64,000 nt of DNA from Cyanophora paradoxa (GCA_004431415.1 QPMI01000534.1:235099-299098), one strand, 5' to 3'. Counted from the stretch's first letter, positions 33,983 to 45,989 are shown. Notes: generated by a model not told the origin, from the sequence alone. A program made the numbers and translations.

Positions 33983-36900
33983 TCAGCCGACCTCGTGCCT
34001 GCGCATGGCGTAGTAGACGAGGTCGGCGCCCCCCGCGATCGCCGCAATGTCCGTCACCGCGTTGCACCGCAGGTCCCAGATCTCCCTGCGGGGGGAGAGC
34101 GCTCAGCGCCGGGGCTCCCGAGCCGCGGGCACACAGATCTCTTTGAGCTCCTAGCCTAGTAGCCTTGTAAACCGCCTCCCCCTCTTTATGCGGCCCTAGG
34201 CTCTCCGAACATACGCATAGGGCCCAGGGCCAGTCTTTAGCCTTTAGCCTCTCACTAAGCCGCCGCAGCCTTTAGCCTTCGCGGGGCCCGGGGCTTAGCG
34301 CACGCGATCTCGACGCCGAAGGTGGCCGTGGCGAACGAGAGGAGCTCCTCCAGCGTCCCCGGCACCGCCGTCCCTGCCCGCCCCAGCCCGAGCTAAATAT
34401 AGGAGCAAGGGAAGGGGGCCGGGCGGGCTCGAACCGGCGTTCTTGGAGCGGTCGTGGAGGCGGAGGTTGATGCGGCGGCCCCCGCCGGCCGGGGGGGAGG
34501 CGGCGACAGCGAGGGGAGGGGCCGCCGGGTGCGGGCGCGGGGAGCTGGAGGGGGAGGGGGACGAGGTGCCGGGGGAGGAGCCCGAGGGGGGTACGCATAC
34601 GCCCATGCTCATGCTGGCGGAGAGGTCCAGAAGGGGGGCGATGGGGCGGGGGCGGCCGGGGCCGAGGCGGCGGCGGCGGCGGCCCGGGCGAGCTCGCGAT
34701 CGCCGGGCCGGCGCGGGGGCCGGGGCCGGGGCGGGGCCCGGGGCCGGCAGGGGCCGCTTGCGGCTAGACGACGAGGCGGGGACAGCGGCGGGGCCGCCGC
34801 GGGAGCTCCCGCGGCGACCGCGGCGGCGGGTGCGGCGGCGGCCCCGGCGCTGCACGGCGGTCTGAGGTCGACCTTTTTCAAGGGAAAGAAGCCGGCGACG
34901 CACCTCTGGGCGGCCCCGCCCCCGCCCCCGCCCCCCGAGGTGGCGCGCACGCGGACCGTCATGCCCATGCCCTGCGGTAGGATAGAAACGAGGGATTTAG
35001 AGACGGGGGACACGCAAGCATTTAGAATTTAGAAACGGGGAAACGAGGGATTAGATTTAGGATTTGGAATTTAGAATGGAAACGCTTCGCGAACGGGAGC
35101 ACGCCTAGCTGGCGCCTCCGCCCCGCCCCGCTCCTAGCTGGGGACCTAGCTCCTCCCTCCCTCTATCCTCCCTCGGAGCTCGAGCGAGCGGGGGTACGAA
35201 GAAGGGAAGGAGGGCACCTTTGGGGTGGTGACCGTGACGACCCGGCTGGTGCCGGTGGCCCCGGCCCCGGCTCCGGCGGCGGCTCCGGCGGCGGCGCCGG
35301 AGGACGAGGAGGCGGAGCCGGCGGAGACGACGCGGGGCGAGGGGGGCGGCTTGATCTTGGGCGACGCGGAGGAGGCGGGGGCGGCGGCGGGGGCGGGTCG
35401 GGCGAGAGGAGGAGGAGGGGCGGGGGCGGGGCCGCCGCGCTCGGCGAGGGCGGCGCCGAGGCGAGGAGGGCGTCCACGGCGACCTCTGCGCCGGCAAGGC
35501 GAGGCGAGGCGGGGCGGCCTCAGAAGAAGACGAGGAAGAAGAAGAACGAGAGCGCCAAGGCACGACGCACGGCGGCCGGCGCGGGAGGCCTGGTGCAGGT
35601 GCTCGCCCCACGCCTGCCGGTCCCGTCAGCCCCCGCGCCGTCGGCCCCGCGTCGGGCCGCTCGCCCTGGCGGGGGCCCCGCGCACCGTCTCGCAGGCGGT
35701 GCGGAAGCGCGGCTGCAGCTTCAGGTTCTTCTCCTTGAACCGCTGCGCTCAGCCGCGTCAGATATAAGCTGCGATCGGCCGGCTCTCTCGCTTCGGCCCC
35801 GGACACGGCCCCGGACACGGCAGACCTGGTTCTTGAGGCGCTGGAAATGCTCCCCGAAGTGCAGCACCTGAGGCGGCGGGGCGGGGCGGGGCGGGGGCGG
35901 GGGCGAGGGGAAGGGGGCGCTCGCTCGTGAGGAAAGGCGCAGCGGACGGCGGCTCTCTCGATATGCTCCGGGGCCGACGACGAGATATAGTAGAACTAGG
36001 ATTCAAGAGCTGTCATGTCCTAGAAGCCGACGGACCTTGGAGGGGTGCAGCGAGTTGCGCCACGCCTCTGCGGCCCCGCGCTTGAGAGGGGGGGGGGGTG
36101 GGGGGGGGTGGGGGGTGAAGGGGGGAAGGGCGGGGCCGACCGTTGTAGTACTGGACGCAGACGTACCCCGCCCGGTACTCCTTGTCCTGCGCGGGCCGGG
36201 CGGGGCTGGTGAGATGCGCCCGCCCCCCCGGGGGGGGAAGAAGCGGGGGGTACCTTGGTGAAGGAGCCGGGGGCGAAGACGACGGCGGGCCACCACGGGA
36301 AGCCTGCGGGGCGGGCGCCAGGCGCGGGATTATTCGATGTGAGGCCGGCGCCCAAGCCGAGCCGAGGCGAGGCGAGACAAAGGGCCGGGGCGGGGCGGGG
36401 CGGGGCCGGGGCCGGGGCGGGGCGGGGCGGGGCGGGGGCGGGGGGGCGGACCCTCCTGCTTGGCCCAGACGATGGTGCCGGGGGGGAAGTTGCGCCGCGC
36501 CTCCTCCGCCTCCGAGGGCATCAGACGGGAGGGGAGGGGGGGGAGGAGGGAAGGCTGGGCGCCGGCCGCGGCGAGGCGAGGCTAGGCGCCCATGCGCGCT
36601 CTAAACAGAGCTAGGCTGGGCGCGGCGGCTCTAGATCTGTTTGGGAGCGGGCTCGGGTTCGAGTCCGGGCGGGGGCGGACCTCCTCGGGGGTGAGCTCGG
36701 GGAGCTTGGGCGGCACGGGGAACATCAGGTGCGCCCTGCGCGCCGTCGGCCGGCGTCGGAGGCGGGGCGAGGAGCGAAGGAGAGGGCGGGACGCGAGTTT
36801 AAGAGGGCGGGAGGAGAGTTTGAGCGCCCCACCGCGCCACGCGCGCCGCGCTCCCCACGCACCCCTTGCGGTGGGGCCGGCGGAAGCCGGCGGGGATGGG

Positions 36901-37341
36901 GCCCGACGCGGGAATGGGGACGCCCCCGGCTGCTGTGGCTGCTGCGGCGGCGGCGGCTGCGGCGGCGGAGGAGGAGGCGCCCGGGACGGAGGGGCGGCCC
37001 GGGGCGGCGGCGGGGGCGGCCGAGGAGAGGCGCGAGCTGGTGGCCCTGCCGGCCCCGAGGCCCGGTCAGAAGGAGGAAGGAGAGAGGAGGACGAAATCAA
37101 ACTACAGCTTCGATAAGGCACATGGGGCCGCCCGAGTAGGGGCGCGGGCAGCGGGACTAAAGCTCAGGCTCGGGCCTCATCCGGCCCAAATCCAGGGCCG
37201 CCCGGGGGCAAGCGGGCGGGCCGGCGGGCTGGCGGCGGGCGGGCGGGCGGGCGGGCGCGTGCGCACGAGGAGCGGTCGTCGTCGGAGACGTCGAAGTCGG
37301 AGAGCGACTCCGACGTCCCGTCCGGCGGCGACGAGGCCGAG

Positions 37342-37391
<50 letters not shown>

Positions 37392-37397
37392 TTCCAT
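33983..37397 (-). CDS. PWWP-domain protein with C-terminal doublecortin/ubiquitin-like segment
   Basis: The start at 37397 (MEA followed by a long poly-Ala) leads into an acidic block (SESLSDFDVSDDDRSS). A later exon pair encodes PIPASGPIPAGFRRPHRKG and LMFPVPPKLPELTPEE. The PWWP domain is split over exons: NFPPGTIVWAKQE (about 36510-36470), GFPWWPAVVFAPGSFTK (about 36303-36255), EYRAGYVCVQYYNG (about 36190-36150), AWRNSLHPSK (about 36070-36035), and helices LHFGEHFQRLKNQ and FKEKNLKLQPRFRTACET. The aromatic cage residues of the PWWP motif are present. Low-complexity exons follow, then INLRLHDRSKN, GTLEELLSFATATFGVEI and WDLRCNAVTDIAAI...LVYYAM, which read like one ubiquitin-fold/doublecortin-type domain, ending at 33983. 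PWWP domains bind methylated histone tails and DNA, so a chromatin role is likely. The C-terminal assignment is weak. Confidence 0.68.
37330..37392 (-). repeat. GCC trinucleotide repeat (poly-Ala)
   Basis: About 18-20 GCC/GCG triplets immediately after the proposed start codon of the PWWP gene encode poly-Ala on the minus strand. Confidence 0.9.
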
Positions 37398-37806
37398 CGC
37401 GATCGGGCCCTGCTCGGGATCGTCGAAAAGGCGCGGGTGGCGGGGCGGGGCGGGGCGCAGAAGGGTGAAGGCACCTTGCCGGCGCGGGAGTGGGGCGCGG
37501 GGGGGTTGGCGGGCGTGGCGGGGCCGGGGCCCTCCCCCTCCGACTCCGACCCGCTCCGCTGGCCCCGCTGCCCCAGCGGCCAACGAATTAGGAAGGAAGC
37601 GGGGGGCGCGGCACCCAGGCCGCTATGAAGCTAAGCTCGCAGCGCCAGCAATGAGCGTCCAAAGCAGCCTATGCGCTGTGCCTCTAGGGCTGCTTTCTGC
37701 TCTAGAAGCTCATAGCCGGCCGCTATGGAGGAAAGCTCGCGCCGCCGCAGGAAAGCTATGAGCTTCTAGAGCAGAAAGCAGGGGCATGGGGCGGCCCATC
37801 TGGGCC
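37398..37806. other. Short intergenic region with a perfect 26-bp inverted repeat
   Basis: It lies between two genes on the minus strand: downstream of the LRR gene and upstream of the PWWP gene. It contains a perfect inverted repeat (arms 37690-37715 and 37756-37781, 40-nt loop) that could fold in the LRR gene's 3' transcript end. No ORF with protein character is seen. Confidence 0.65.
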
Positions 37807-39983
37807 CTAGCTCCTTGCCAGCAGGCCTCCTTCACGATCTAGACGACCCCGGGGTCCCGCGGGCGGCCGAGCCTTTGGCTCGCAGCGCCAGCCATGAGCC
37901 CGGCCCGGGCCGGCCGCACGCACGTTCAGAGCGAAGGCGAACATCTCCTCGGCGACGAGGGCGAGCGTCAGGCGCCGCCGCGCCGCCCGGAACGCGGACT
38001 TGACGCCCTCCTGCGCCCCCCGCGAGATCTGGTCCCCAAGGGTCAGGGCCAGGAGGAGGAGGAAGAGGGGGGCGCGGGGCGCGAGGCGGGGCGGCGTGCC
38101 TTGACGGTCCGCTCGAGGCGCACGACCTGGCGGGAGGAGGGCGGGGGTGAGCGAGGCGAGAAGGCGCAGCGCGGCCGAGCCGTCCCGCTGGCTCGCTCTG
38201 GCGCCCGCTCTAAGCCCGCTCTAACGAAGGCTTAGACTTGGAGGCCGAAGGCGTGGACGCCTGGGGCGGGCGGGGCGGGCCTGGAGGGCGGAGTCGGAGA
38301 GGCGGAGGGCGGCCTGCAGCGCCGTCGCCGCCTCGTCCGTCATGTCCGCCTGCTTCACCTGAGAAGGAGGGGGAGGTCAGGGCGGGGCAGAGAAGACGGC
38401 GGGGAGGAGGAAGCGAAGGGAGGCGGGGCGGGTCGGGGCGGGCCTGGAGGTTGCGGAGGAAGTGGGCGTGGCGGAAGACGGGCAGCAGGTAGTCGAAGCC
38501 CCGGTTCGAGTCCGTCCGCCGCCGCGCCCGCCCGCTGCGAAAGAGGAGGCGCGGCTTCAGAAGGCGAGCAAGGGTGGTGGGGAGGGAGGGGAAGGGGGGG
38601 GGGTACCTGGCGGCGGAGGGCTCCATGACGGTGAGGCCCCCGATCGAGAGCGTCTCCAGCTGCCTGCCGGGGGCGTGAGGGGGAAAGGAAGAGGAAGAGA
38701 AAAGGGTAAAAGGGTCTAGAGAGTGAGGGCCAAGGAGGAGGAGGGGGGGGAGGGGGGGGGGGGGTGAGGCGGGTGGGGGCGTGGAGGAGGAGGACTATGG
38801 CGCCGGACCGGGGTCGAAGGATGAGGGGTGGGGCGGGCCGCAGGGAGGGGGGGGGAGGGGGGGAGGGGGGGGAAGGGATGGGGCGGGGTACCTCCGCTCG
38901 AGGAGGTCCTCCAGCGACGCCACCGCCGGCGCCGGCACAGTGCACCCCTGGGAAGGGGGGAAGGAGTTGGGGGGGAGGGGGGAGGGGGTGGGGAGGGGAG
39001 GGGGGGCGGACGAGGAGGATGAGGGTCTGGATGGAGGGGTTCGCGAGGAAGGCCGCCAGCGAGGCCTGCGGGGGTACGTGGTTGAACGAAGGGGGCGGGG
39101 GGAGAAGGTGGGGGGGACGGACCTCCCCGACGTGACAACTGAAGAGCCTGGCGGGGCGGGGGGCGGTCGTCAGAGGAGGGGAAGGGGGGGGGGGGGCAGT
39201 CGGGGGGTACGCCGCACTCGAGGACGCGGAGGCGGGAGAGGTCGGTAACCCCCGCCGCCAGCGTCGCCCGCTCGAGCAAGAAGACGTGCTGGGGGGGAAT
39301 GGGAACGGGTCGGCGGGGAGGGGGAAGAAACGGACGGTGGTACCGACCTGGAGGGACAGGGCGCGGACGTGGTCGGCTGCGGCGCGAAGGCCAGCGGCGA
39401 TGTCTTTCTGCACGTCCTCCGGCGGCTCCATCGTCCGGCACTCGTCCTGAGGAGGAGGCGAGGCTCGGTCAAGCGGGGCGCGGCGGGGCGCGGCGGGGGG
39501 TGAGGAAAGCCGTGCCATGGCGATCAGGCGGATGTACTGCGGACCGACGGAACGCGTGAGGCGGGGCCGAACCGGGGCGCGGGCGGGCGGGCGCGGGGGC
39601 GGGGCGCGCGGCTTACCTGCGGGAGCGGCGGGTTGTTGGGCGGCGGGAGGAAGAAGTATCGAATCTGAAGCTTCGAGTTCGTGGCGAACGTGCACGGCGC
39701 TGCGGGCGGGCCTCAGCGCGGCCGCGCGGCGCCGCGCAGATGCGCTCCGGCGAGGGGGCGTGGCGGCGGGGAGAGGAGGCGACGGGGCCGACGCGGCCGG
39801 CGCAGGGGGAGGCCGAGGCCACTCACAGATGATCCCCCGGTTGACGTCGAGCGCGGGGAAGTCAAACCTGTCGGGCGGCGATCGGGGCCCGTCCGCGAGC
39901 AGAGCCGGCGACGAGGAGCGGTGAGCGCGACCGACGGTCACGCACCGCCACAACTCCTCGAGATCGCCCACCGGCGCCGCCAT
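37807..39983 (-). CDS. Leucine-rich-repeat-like protein with N-terminal unknown domain
   Basis: The start at 39983 (MAAPVGDLEELWRCVTVG) is followed by short exons: FDFPALDVNRGIIC, TFATNSKLQIRYFFLPPPNN, QYIRLIAMAR, VQKDIAAGLRAAADHVRALS, then LRR-type units VFLLERATLAAGVTDLSRLR/VLEC, LFSCHVG, LAAFLANPSIQTLILLV, ASLEDLLERR/QLETLSIGGL and NRGFDYLLPVFRHAHFLRNLQ. A helical end follows (MTDEAATALQAALRLSDSAL; LGDQISRGAQEGVKSAFRAA). The proposed stop is at 37807. Introns are 50-120 nt and many read AGGTACCCCC at the 5' splice site. LRR proteins of this kind usually mediate protein-protein contacts; the partner is unknown. It is divergently arranged with the gene starting at 40266. Confidence 0.6.
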
Positions 39984-40265
39984 TCTCTCGCGCGGCCTCT
40001 CCTGCTGACTCGGTTGCCGTCGCTGCCCCGGACGCGCGGTCTCCGCCGTCCAGTGCGGTATTCGACTGCTCCGCGTCGAGTGGGCGCCCCGGCGGTCGTC
40101 GGATCGTCGGAAATCCGGCGCTGGTCGGACCCACCTATTGCAAGACCGGCGTTCGAATCCCGAAGACCCCAATCGGATGCTTATTTCGTTCTCGGCCGGG
40201 CGGTCGCGCGCGCCATAGCGTTCACGACTGCGGCACGGGATAGCGCTTCTGAATCTTTCGCCGCG
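39984..40265. promoter_or_regulatory. 282-bp divergent intergenic region
   Basis: The start codons at 39983 (-) and 40266 (+) face away from each other, so this interval must hold both promoters or one bidirectional promoter. No canonical TATA element is seen. Confidence 0.5.
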
Positions 40266-43091
40266 ATGGCGAGCGGGGGCGGGGCGACCTCGCGGTACCA
40301 GCCGCCGCCGCCCCGCTTCATCCCCGGCAAGAAGACGGGGACGTGGATGCACCTGAACAAAGAGGCGAGCCACTCGGTCGTGCCGCCGCAGAAGGCGGAC
40401 CCCGAGGAACACGACGAGAGCCTGCCGCACGTTCTGCGCCACTACGGCAGGTACGGGACGATATGCCAGCACTTCGACGGGCACGGCATCGTCGAGGGCG
40501 TCTACAAGGCGATCCACAAGCAGGCGGCGTCCATCGGGCCCGCCGTGCGCCTCCCGCACACTATTATCTACCGGGGGAGCACGATGGCCAGCTGGTACTT
40601 CACGAGCGTGCAGGACGGTGCGTCGCCGGTGCCGCGAGGCCTTCTCTCGCGCCGCTAAGCCTTCGCCCCGCCCCGCCGCGCGGCGCGAAGGCCTCGTGAA
40701 GAAGAAGAGCCGGCGGCACCGCGTGCCGGAGCGGGTGCTGGAGGCCTTCATGAAGGCGGCGCAGCGGAACCGCGCCTCGGAGATCGTGGCGTCCTACTCC
40801 TACTTTCCCCCCGGCGGTGACGACGGTCCGCGCCGCGCGCCGCGCGCCGCCGCCGCGCCGCTTCGCGCGCCGCCGCCGGCGCGGCGGCCCCGCCCGCCCC
40901 GCCCCGCCCGTCCCGCCTCACTCGCACCCGCGCAGAGCCCTCCAAGATGGTCGTGGAGTACTTCGATGTGCGTCCGCTCTTTAGCTTTGAGCTCAGCTTC
41001 CCCCCAGTCCTCTTTAGCTTCTTAGCCCAGCGTGGCAGCTTCAGCTTTAGCTTAGCCTCTCGCCTTAGCTCAGCTTTCGCCGCAGGCGCGGGGCCTCGAG
41101 CAGTTCCTCTTCCACCGCAACACCGACAAGCACGGCGGCGTCCTGCAGGCCCGTGCCCCCCTCCAGGCTCCCCCGTGTACCCCTCTCCTCTCAGGCTCGA
41201 GCGCAGGCCTTCATAGAGCCTCCCGGCCCAGGAACGGTACGCCCCCCCCCCCCCCCCTCTCCTCCTCCTCTGACCGGGCCGCCCCCGCCCCCCCCCAGCG
41301 ACGATCCGGGCGCGGTGGACGCCGCACCTGCTGCAGCTGGAGTCCCGCGTCAACCTCAACAGCCTCGCCGACTCGGTGCGCGCCGCCCCCTGCCCGTTAA
41401 GCTTCTTCTCGGCCCTGGCCTTAGCCGGGGGCAGCGGGTGGGGCGGCAGGCGCGCGGGGCGACGTTCGACGGGCCCGAGAGCGCCTCCGAGCTCCGCGTC
41501 TTCCGCGGCGACGCCGGTGCGCCCCGCGGCCCCCCGCTAAGAGGCTGGGAGCGAGAGCGAGAGCGTCGAACGCCGCCTTGCCCCAGCACCGCCCCCGCCG
41601 CCCCTCTGAGAAGCCTCGCCCCGCCCCGCCCCTCTGAGCTCGAAGCCCCGCCGCACGCCGCCTCGCCCTAGTAGCGCCCCCGCCCGCCCCGCCTCTCTGA
41701 GAAGCCGCGCCCCGCCCGGCACGCAGCGCGGAACGCGATCACGCGGATCTGCGACGCCGTCGCGAGCGCCGTCGTCGCCACCCGCCCCAAGGCCATCGTC
41801 ACCAAGGTGGGAGGAGGAGAGGAGAGGAAGCCGGGGAGGGCGGCTCCGACCTGATCCGGGGCGGGGCGCAGATGACGCTGGACGTGAAGGTGGACGCCGC
41901 CGACCGCCTCTGGGTCCTCTCCGGCTCCGCCCTCCACATCGGCTACCTGGCCCGCCCCGCCCGCTGTTTAGAGGAGGGGGAGGAGCTAATCTTGTCGCGC
42001 AGGAGAAGCGTGTGCAGAGCGGGATGTACGTCGCCTGCGCGCAGTGCCTCCGCCTCACGGAGCGTCCCCGCTTCAAGGTGCCCTTTTCCGTCCCTCCTTC
42101 CTTCCTTCTGCTATTCTTAGCTTTTCTCTAGCCCGGGGCGTCGCTGCCGAGGACGATGACGATGTACGCGGTGGCGAGGCGGGGCCGCGAGGGCGGGGCG
42201 CCGCCGCCGGGCGGCTCGGGCGGCTCGGGCGGCTCCGGGGAGGAGAGCGGGGGGGCGGAGGAGGAGGGGGAGGAGAGCGCCCCCAGCGACGCGGACGAGG
42301 AGCCCGAGGCGGGGGCGGGGGCCGACGAGCCCCAGTCCCTCCCGCCCATCCTCCGGCCCTCCGCGACGCCCCCGACCCCTTCTTCGGCCGCCCCGCCGCC
42401 CCCGCTGGCGCAGCCGGCGCCGCCCTCGGGGGCCCCGCCGGGCCGCTCGCCCCGGCAGCGCGAACCCAAGAAGCAGCGGACGGGGGTAGAGGAGTCGGGC
42501 CAGGGGGAGTGGCCCCCGCCCCCCCGCGTCACGGCCGCCTCGGCGCTCCTGAGCCCGCGGCTGCCGCCCTTTGTCCCAGCGGGGCGCCGCCCGCGGCCCC
42601 TCGTGCACCGCGGCCGCCGCGAGGGCGCTGGCTTCGGCCTCGCCCCGTTCCCCTCCGGCTCCCAGACCGCCCGCAGCTACGCCCGGTACGAGCCCGAGGC
42701 GGCGGGGGACGAGGCCGAGGGGGGTACCGGCGCCCACGTGGAGGGGGGCGGGGCCCCCCCGCCCCGTTCCTTCGACCGCGCCCTCCGGAAGCTCGGGCTG
42801 AGCCAGGGCACGCTCTCGGACCCGGCGGCGCCCCCGGAGCCTGGGCGCCCCGCGCGGCGGCGCGTGCCCATGCGGACCGAGGTGGCCCCCGAGGAGCCGC
42901 ACACGCACACGGCCTGGGGCCCAGGAGGCGGAGGGGGAGGGGCCGACGAGAACCAGGCCCCCGGGGCGCCGGCCGGGGAGGGCAGGGGAGCGGGGCCGGC
43001 CACGGAGCGGAAGCTGGGCGCGCAGCAAATGTCGGACACGTCGGCCTTCCGCGACCTGGACCCGGGCCTCCTGCGGGGCCCGCAGCCGTAG
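40266..43091 (+). CDS. Conserved eukaryotic protein of unknown function
   Basis: Exon 1 (40266-40617) encodes MASGGGATSRYQPPPPRF, then TWMHLNKEASHSVVPPQ, HVLRHYGRYGTICQHFDG and SWYFTSVQD. After GTGCG-type introns come VKKKSRRHRVPERVLEAFM (about 40696), PSKMVVEYFD (about 40940), GLEQFLFHRNTDKHGGVLQ (about 41092), AFIEPPG, HLLQLESRVNLNSLAD (about 41325), FDGPESASELRVFRGDA (about 41467), ITRICDAVASAVVATRP (about 41738), LDVKVDAADRLWVLSGSALHI (about 41880) and SGMYVACAQCLRLTERPRFK (about 42020). The last exon (about 42140-43091) is a disordered Pro/Gly/Glu-rich tail with the stop at 43089-43091. I recall similar proteins in flagellated protists but cannot name the family, so a flagellar role is only a guess. 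Exon borders are approximate. Confidence 0.7.
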
Positions 43092-43434
43092 CCCGCAGGA
43101 CGTCGACGCTCCCGCCCAGCTCGCTCCGTAGATTGACTTTTATGTATCTAGCTCGTTGATCATGACGATCGCCACTCCACTCTACGCATGTGCACATGGT
43201 TGCGCTTGAGCAGGGCTCGATGTGCACGTGCACGCGGGGCCCCAGGCCGAGCCGTAGCTGCAGCTGGCGCAGCGTGCCCACTCCAAAAACCCCTTCAGCC
43301 TTCTCTCCCTCTCCCCTTCCCCTTCCCCCCTCCCTCACGTCGTTCTCTTCGAAGCGCATTTGATCCTATCAATTCGAGCACATGGCCAGGGCCGGCCGCG
43401 GGCTCCTAACGTTAACACTAAGCGTACTCGTTTC

Positions 43435-44068
43435 TTAGAACTCGGGCGTCTTCTGCTTCTCGGGGACCTGCTCAGGGAGGATGGCGCCCTCGATGGGGCA
43501 CACCTCCAGGCAGATGCCTGCGCGCGCGCCGGGTTCGAAAGATTCGATCCGGATTTGATCGCGCGGGCGGCGCGGAGCGGCGCGGCGCACCGCAGTCGAT
43601 GCACGAGTCGAAGTCGATCCAGAACCACTCCTTGCCCTTCGCGTTCTGGCCCGGGCCCTCGTGGATGCAGTTCACTGCCGGCCCCGCGTGAGCCGCGCCG
43701 CCGCGGCGGTCGGACAGCGGGAGCGGGGGCGGGAGGCGCAGGCCGCACCGGGGCACGCCTCCATGCAAGTCGAGTCGCCTGCAGTGCGGGTGAGCATGCG
43801 GGCGCCACGCGGAGGCGGTAAGCGAGCGCAAGCGGCCGCACCCTCGCACACGTCGGTCACGATGGTGTCTGCGGGCCGGGCGCACGAGGCGAAAGTCAGG
43901 CCGCGGGAGCGCGGAGGGCTGGGCGTGGGATCGTTTCGCACAGGCCATCGAGGTCGGCGCTGGTGCCCAGGAGCGGGTCGGCTTGGCCGTGAACTGAATC
44001 TGCTTGCCAGCGAAGCTGGACCTGCGCGACAGGCGGTCGGCCGCTACGATACCGGGGCTCTCCAGCAA
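43435..44068 (-). CDS. 2[4Fe-4S] (bacterial/cyanobacterial-type) ferredoxin, probably plastid-targeted
   Basis: Five exons can be placed: 44068-43942, 43868-43842 (27 nt), 43778-43749 (30 nt), 43674-43591 and 43517-43435, all joined in phase 1 at GTGCG...CAG introns. The mature protein starts MAYTIVTDVCEG. It has a first cluster motif C-x5-C-x3-C-x3-C (CEGDSTCMEACPVNC), the signature segment IHEGPGQNAKGKEWFWIDF, and a second motif CIDCGICLEVCP, ending EQVPEKQKTPEF. This pattern and spacing match a small low-potential ferredoxin family of cyanobacteria. About 42 residues precede it and are rich in Arg, Ser and Ala, consistent with a transit peptide. It would carry electrons between redox enzymes in the organelle. 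It is divergent from the gene at 44341. Confidence 0.92.
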
Positions 44069-44340
44069 ACTGGCGATCTAGCCACGGGGCTGCCGCGCAG
44101 GCGGCGGCCTAGCCAAGCGTGCGCGCGCGCGCTAAGATAATCCGCGTGCGCACCGAACGGCCGCGGGGGCGGCGGGGCGGGTGAGCTGTGGCCGGGCAAG
44201 CAACTCCCGGGGAGCTGCCCGCGTCGAGGGAGCGAGGAAGGAGACAGCGAACGCCGACATGTTTACAGTACCCAGTTCTGTTTTTTCCCCGAACGGCATC
44301 GAGCTCCTTCGCGCCCAGCGGCCCAAGGCGCGCAGTAGAC
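44069..44340. promoter_or_regulatory. 272-bp divergent intergenic region
   Basis: It separates the ferredoxin start (44068, -) from the ATG at 44341 (+). It contains CGCGCGCGC (near 44122) and no TATA box. Confidence 0.45.
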
Positions 44341-45955
44341 ATGGAGACCGTGATGCCGCAGAGCTTACAGGAGCTTGCGGCCGCGGTCCAGGCTCAGCCA
44401 GACGCACCGGACCCGCCCGCCCCAGACGCACCGGACCCGACGGCCGGCAGTTCCGAGCAAGGACTGGGCCCCGAGATCTTCAGCACGGCTAGGGCGCCGT
44501 CACCGATCCCCCCGTCGCCCGCCACGAACGCAAAGGTCGTCTACAGTGTTATGTCCCTGGCGCCCGAGCTCTGGGGCTTCCTCGCGAAGGGCTCGTCGCC
44601 GCGGTCGAAGGCTGCAAAGCCGGCGGAGGAGACCTTCGCCTCCATCGACTCCAGCAAGCGCCTCGCGGAGGCGCTGCGCCGCGCAAAGCTGCAGAAGTCG
44701 GCCGACATCCTCCGCGCCGACCGGAAGCGCAGTACCAGGTGCAACGCGCCCACGCGCGGTCCCGCATTGTAAGGCGATGCTCTCTGATGCCCGCGGCCGC
44801 GCAGCGCCATGAACGAGGGCGTGTCTCTCTCGGTCCGGCGGAGCGAGGCGGCGCGGGAGCGGGAGCGCGCTCGCCTGGAGCGCTCCTCGATCTCCTCGCC
44901 CCAATCCACCGCCCGCCGCAGCTCCCGCGCCCCGTCCGAGGCGCCCGCCCCTTCCCCCGCCCCGACACCCGCGCCCGCCCCGGCGCCCCCGCGCCCCTCC
45001 ACCGCCCCTTCAAAGAAGGCGACGCCCGCGCCCTCCGCTCCGACCCCGGCGCCGCAGCAGCAGCAGCCGCCGCCGCCGCCGCAGACGATGGCGGGGATGT
45101 ACCGCTCCCCGCCGATGGTGAGCCTCTCGCTGCGCGAGGCGGCGAGCCCGCCGGCCTCGCCCCCCGCCTCCGGCGCCCGCAGCCAGTCCCAGCGCTCGGC
45201 CGCCGCGGCCTCGCAGCGCTCCCAAGGCTCCTCCCGCCGCGCCCGGGCAGCCTGGCTCGAGAACCCGGTACCCCTCTTCGAGGCGGCGCGGCCCCTTAGC
45301 GCCGGCGCCGAGTTCCGGAGGCGCCGAGACCTGCTGGAGGTGGGCGCGCCCGCCCCGTCAGCCGCGTCCGCCCCGGCCCCGGCGCCCGTCCTCCTCGCCT
45401 CCGCCGACGGCGCGGTTGGCGCCCGGACCACCCGCCGCCGCGGCCGCAAGGCCAAGCGCCCCGCCGAGGCCGCCGCGCCCGCCTCCGACCGCCCGCGGGC
45501 GCACTCGGCCGGAGCGACGCCCAGGGCCCAGGCGCGCATGGTGCCCCCTCGGGCCGCGTCGGCTCCTTCTGGGCCGAGATCAAGGTACCCCCTCCCTCCC
45601 GTCCATACCCGGGCCCGGCTCATTATCTCCCCCTGCAGGCTCTTGTGAAGGAGGAGCGTGCGCGGCAGGCGGCGGCGGCGGCGGCGGCGGAGGCGCAGCG
45701 GGGCCCGAGCTCGGCCGTCTCGGGGCGGGGCCCGCAGGCTGGCCTCAGGCTCTCCTCGTCCCTGGCCGAGCCGAAGGTCCGGCGGGGGCCCATCCTCCCG
45801 CCCCCGCCGGCCCGCCCGCCGCCCCGCCCTCCGCCAAGCGCAAGGCCAAGAAGGCCGCCAAGGCCAGGAAGGCCGCGCCGGCCGCCGGGCCCTTGCTCCG
45901 CCCGAGCGCCTCGGCGCCCACCGTGCCCGTCGTCAAGCTCTCCCTCGCAGACCTG

Positions 45956-45989
<34 letters not shown>

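Noticed and set aside
36640-36675. tRNA-like T-loop sequence GGTTCGAGTCC; similar motifs at about 40150 and 51750
   Set aside because: No matching acceptor stem, D arm or anticodon arm could be found upstream, and all three lie in introns or gene-proximal DNA.
38355-40751. Minus-strand open frame of 798 codons
   Set aside because: It is a composite: true LRR-gene exons lie in several frames and GC-rich introns happen to lack stops. It also crosses the start of the opposite-strand gene at 40266.
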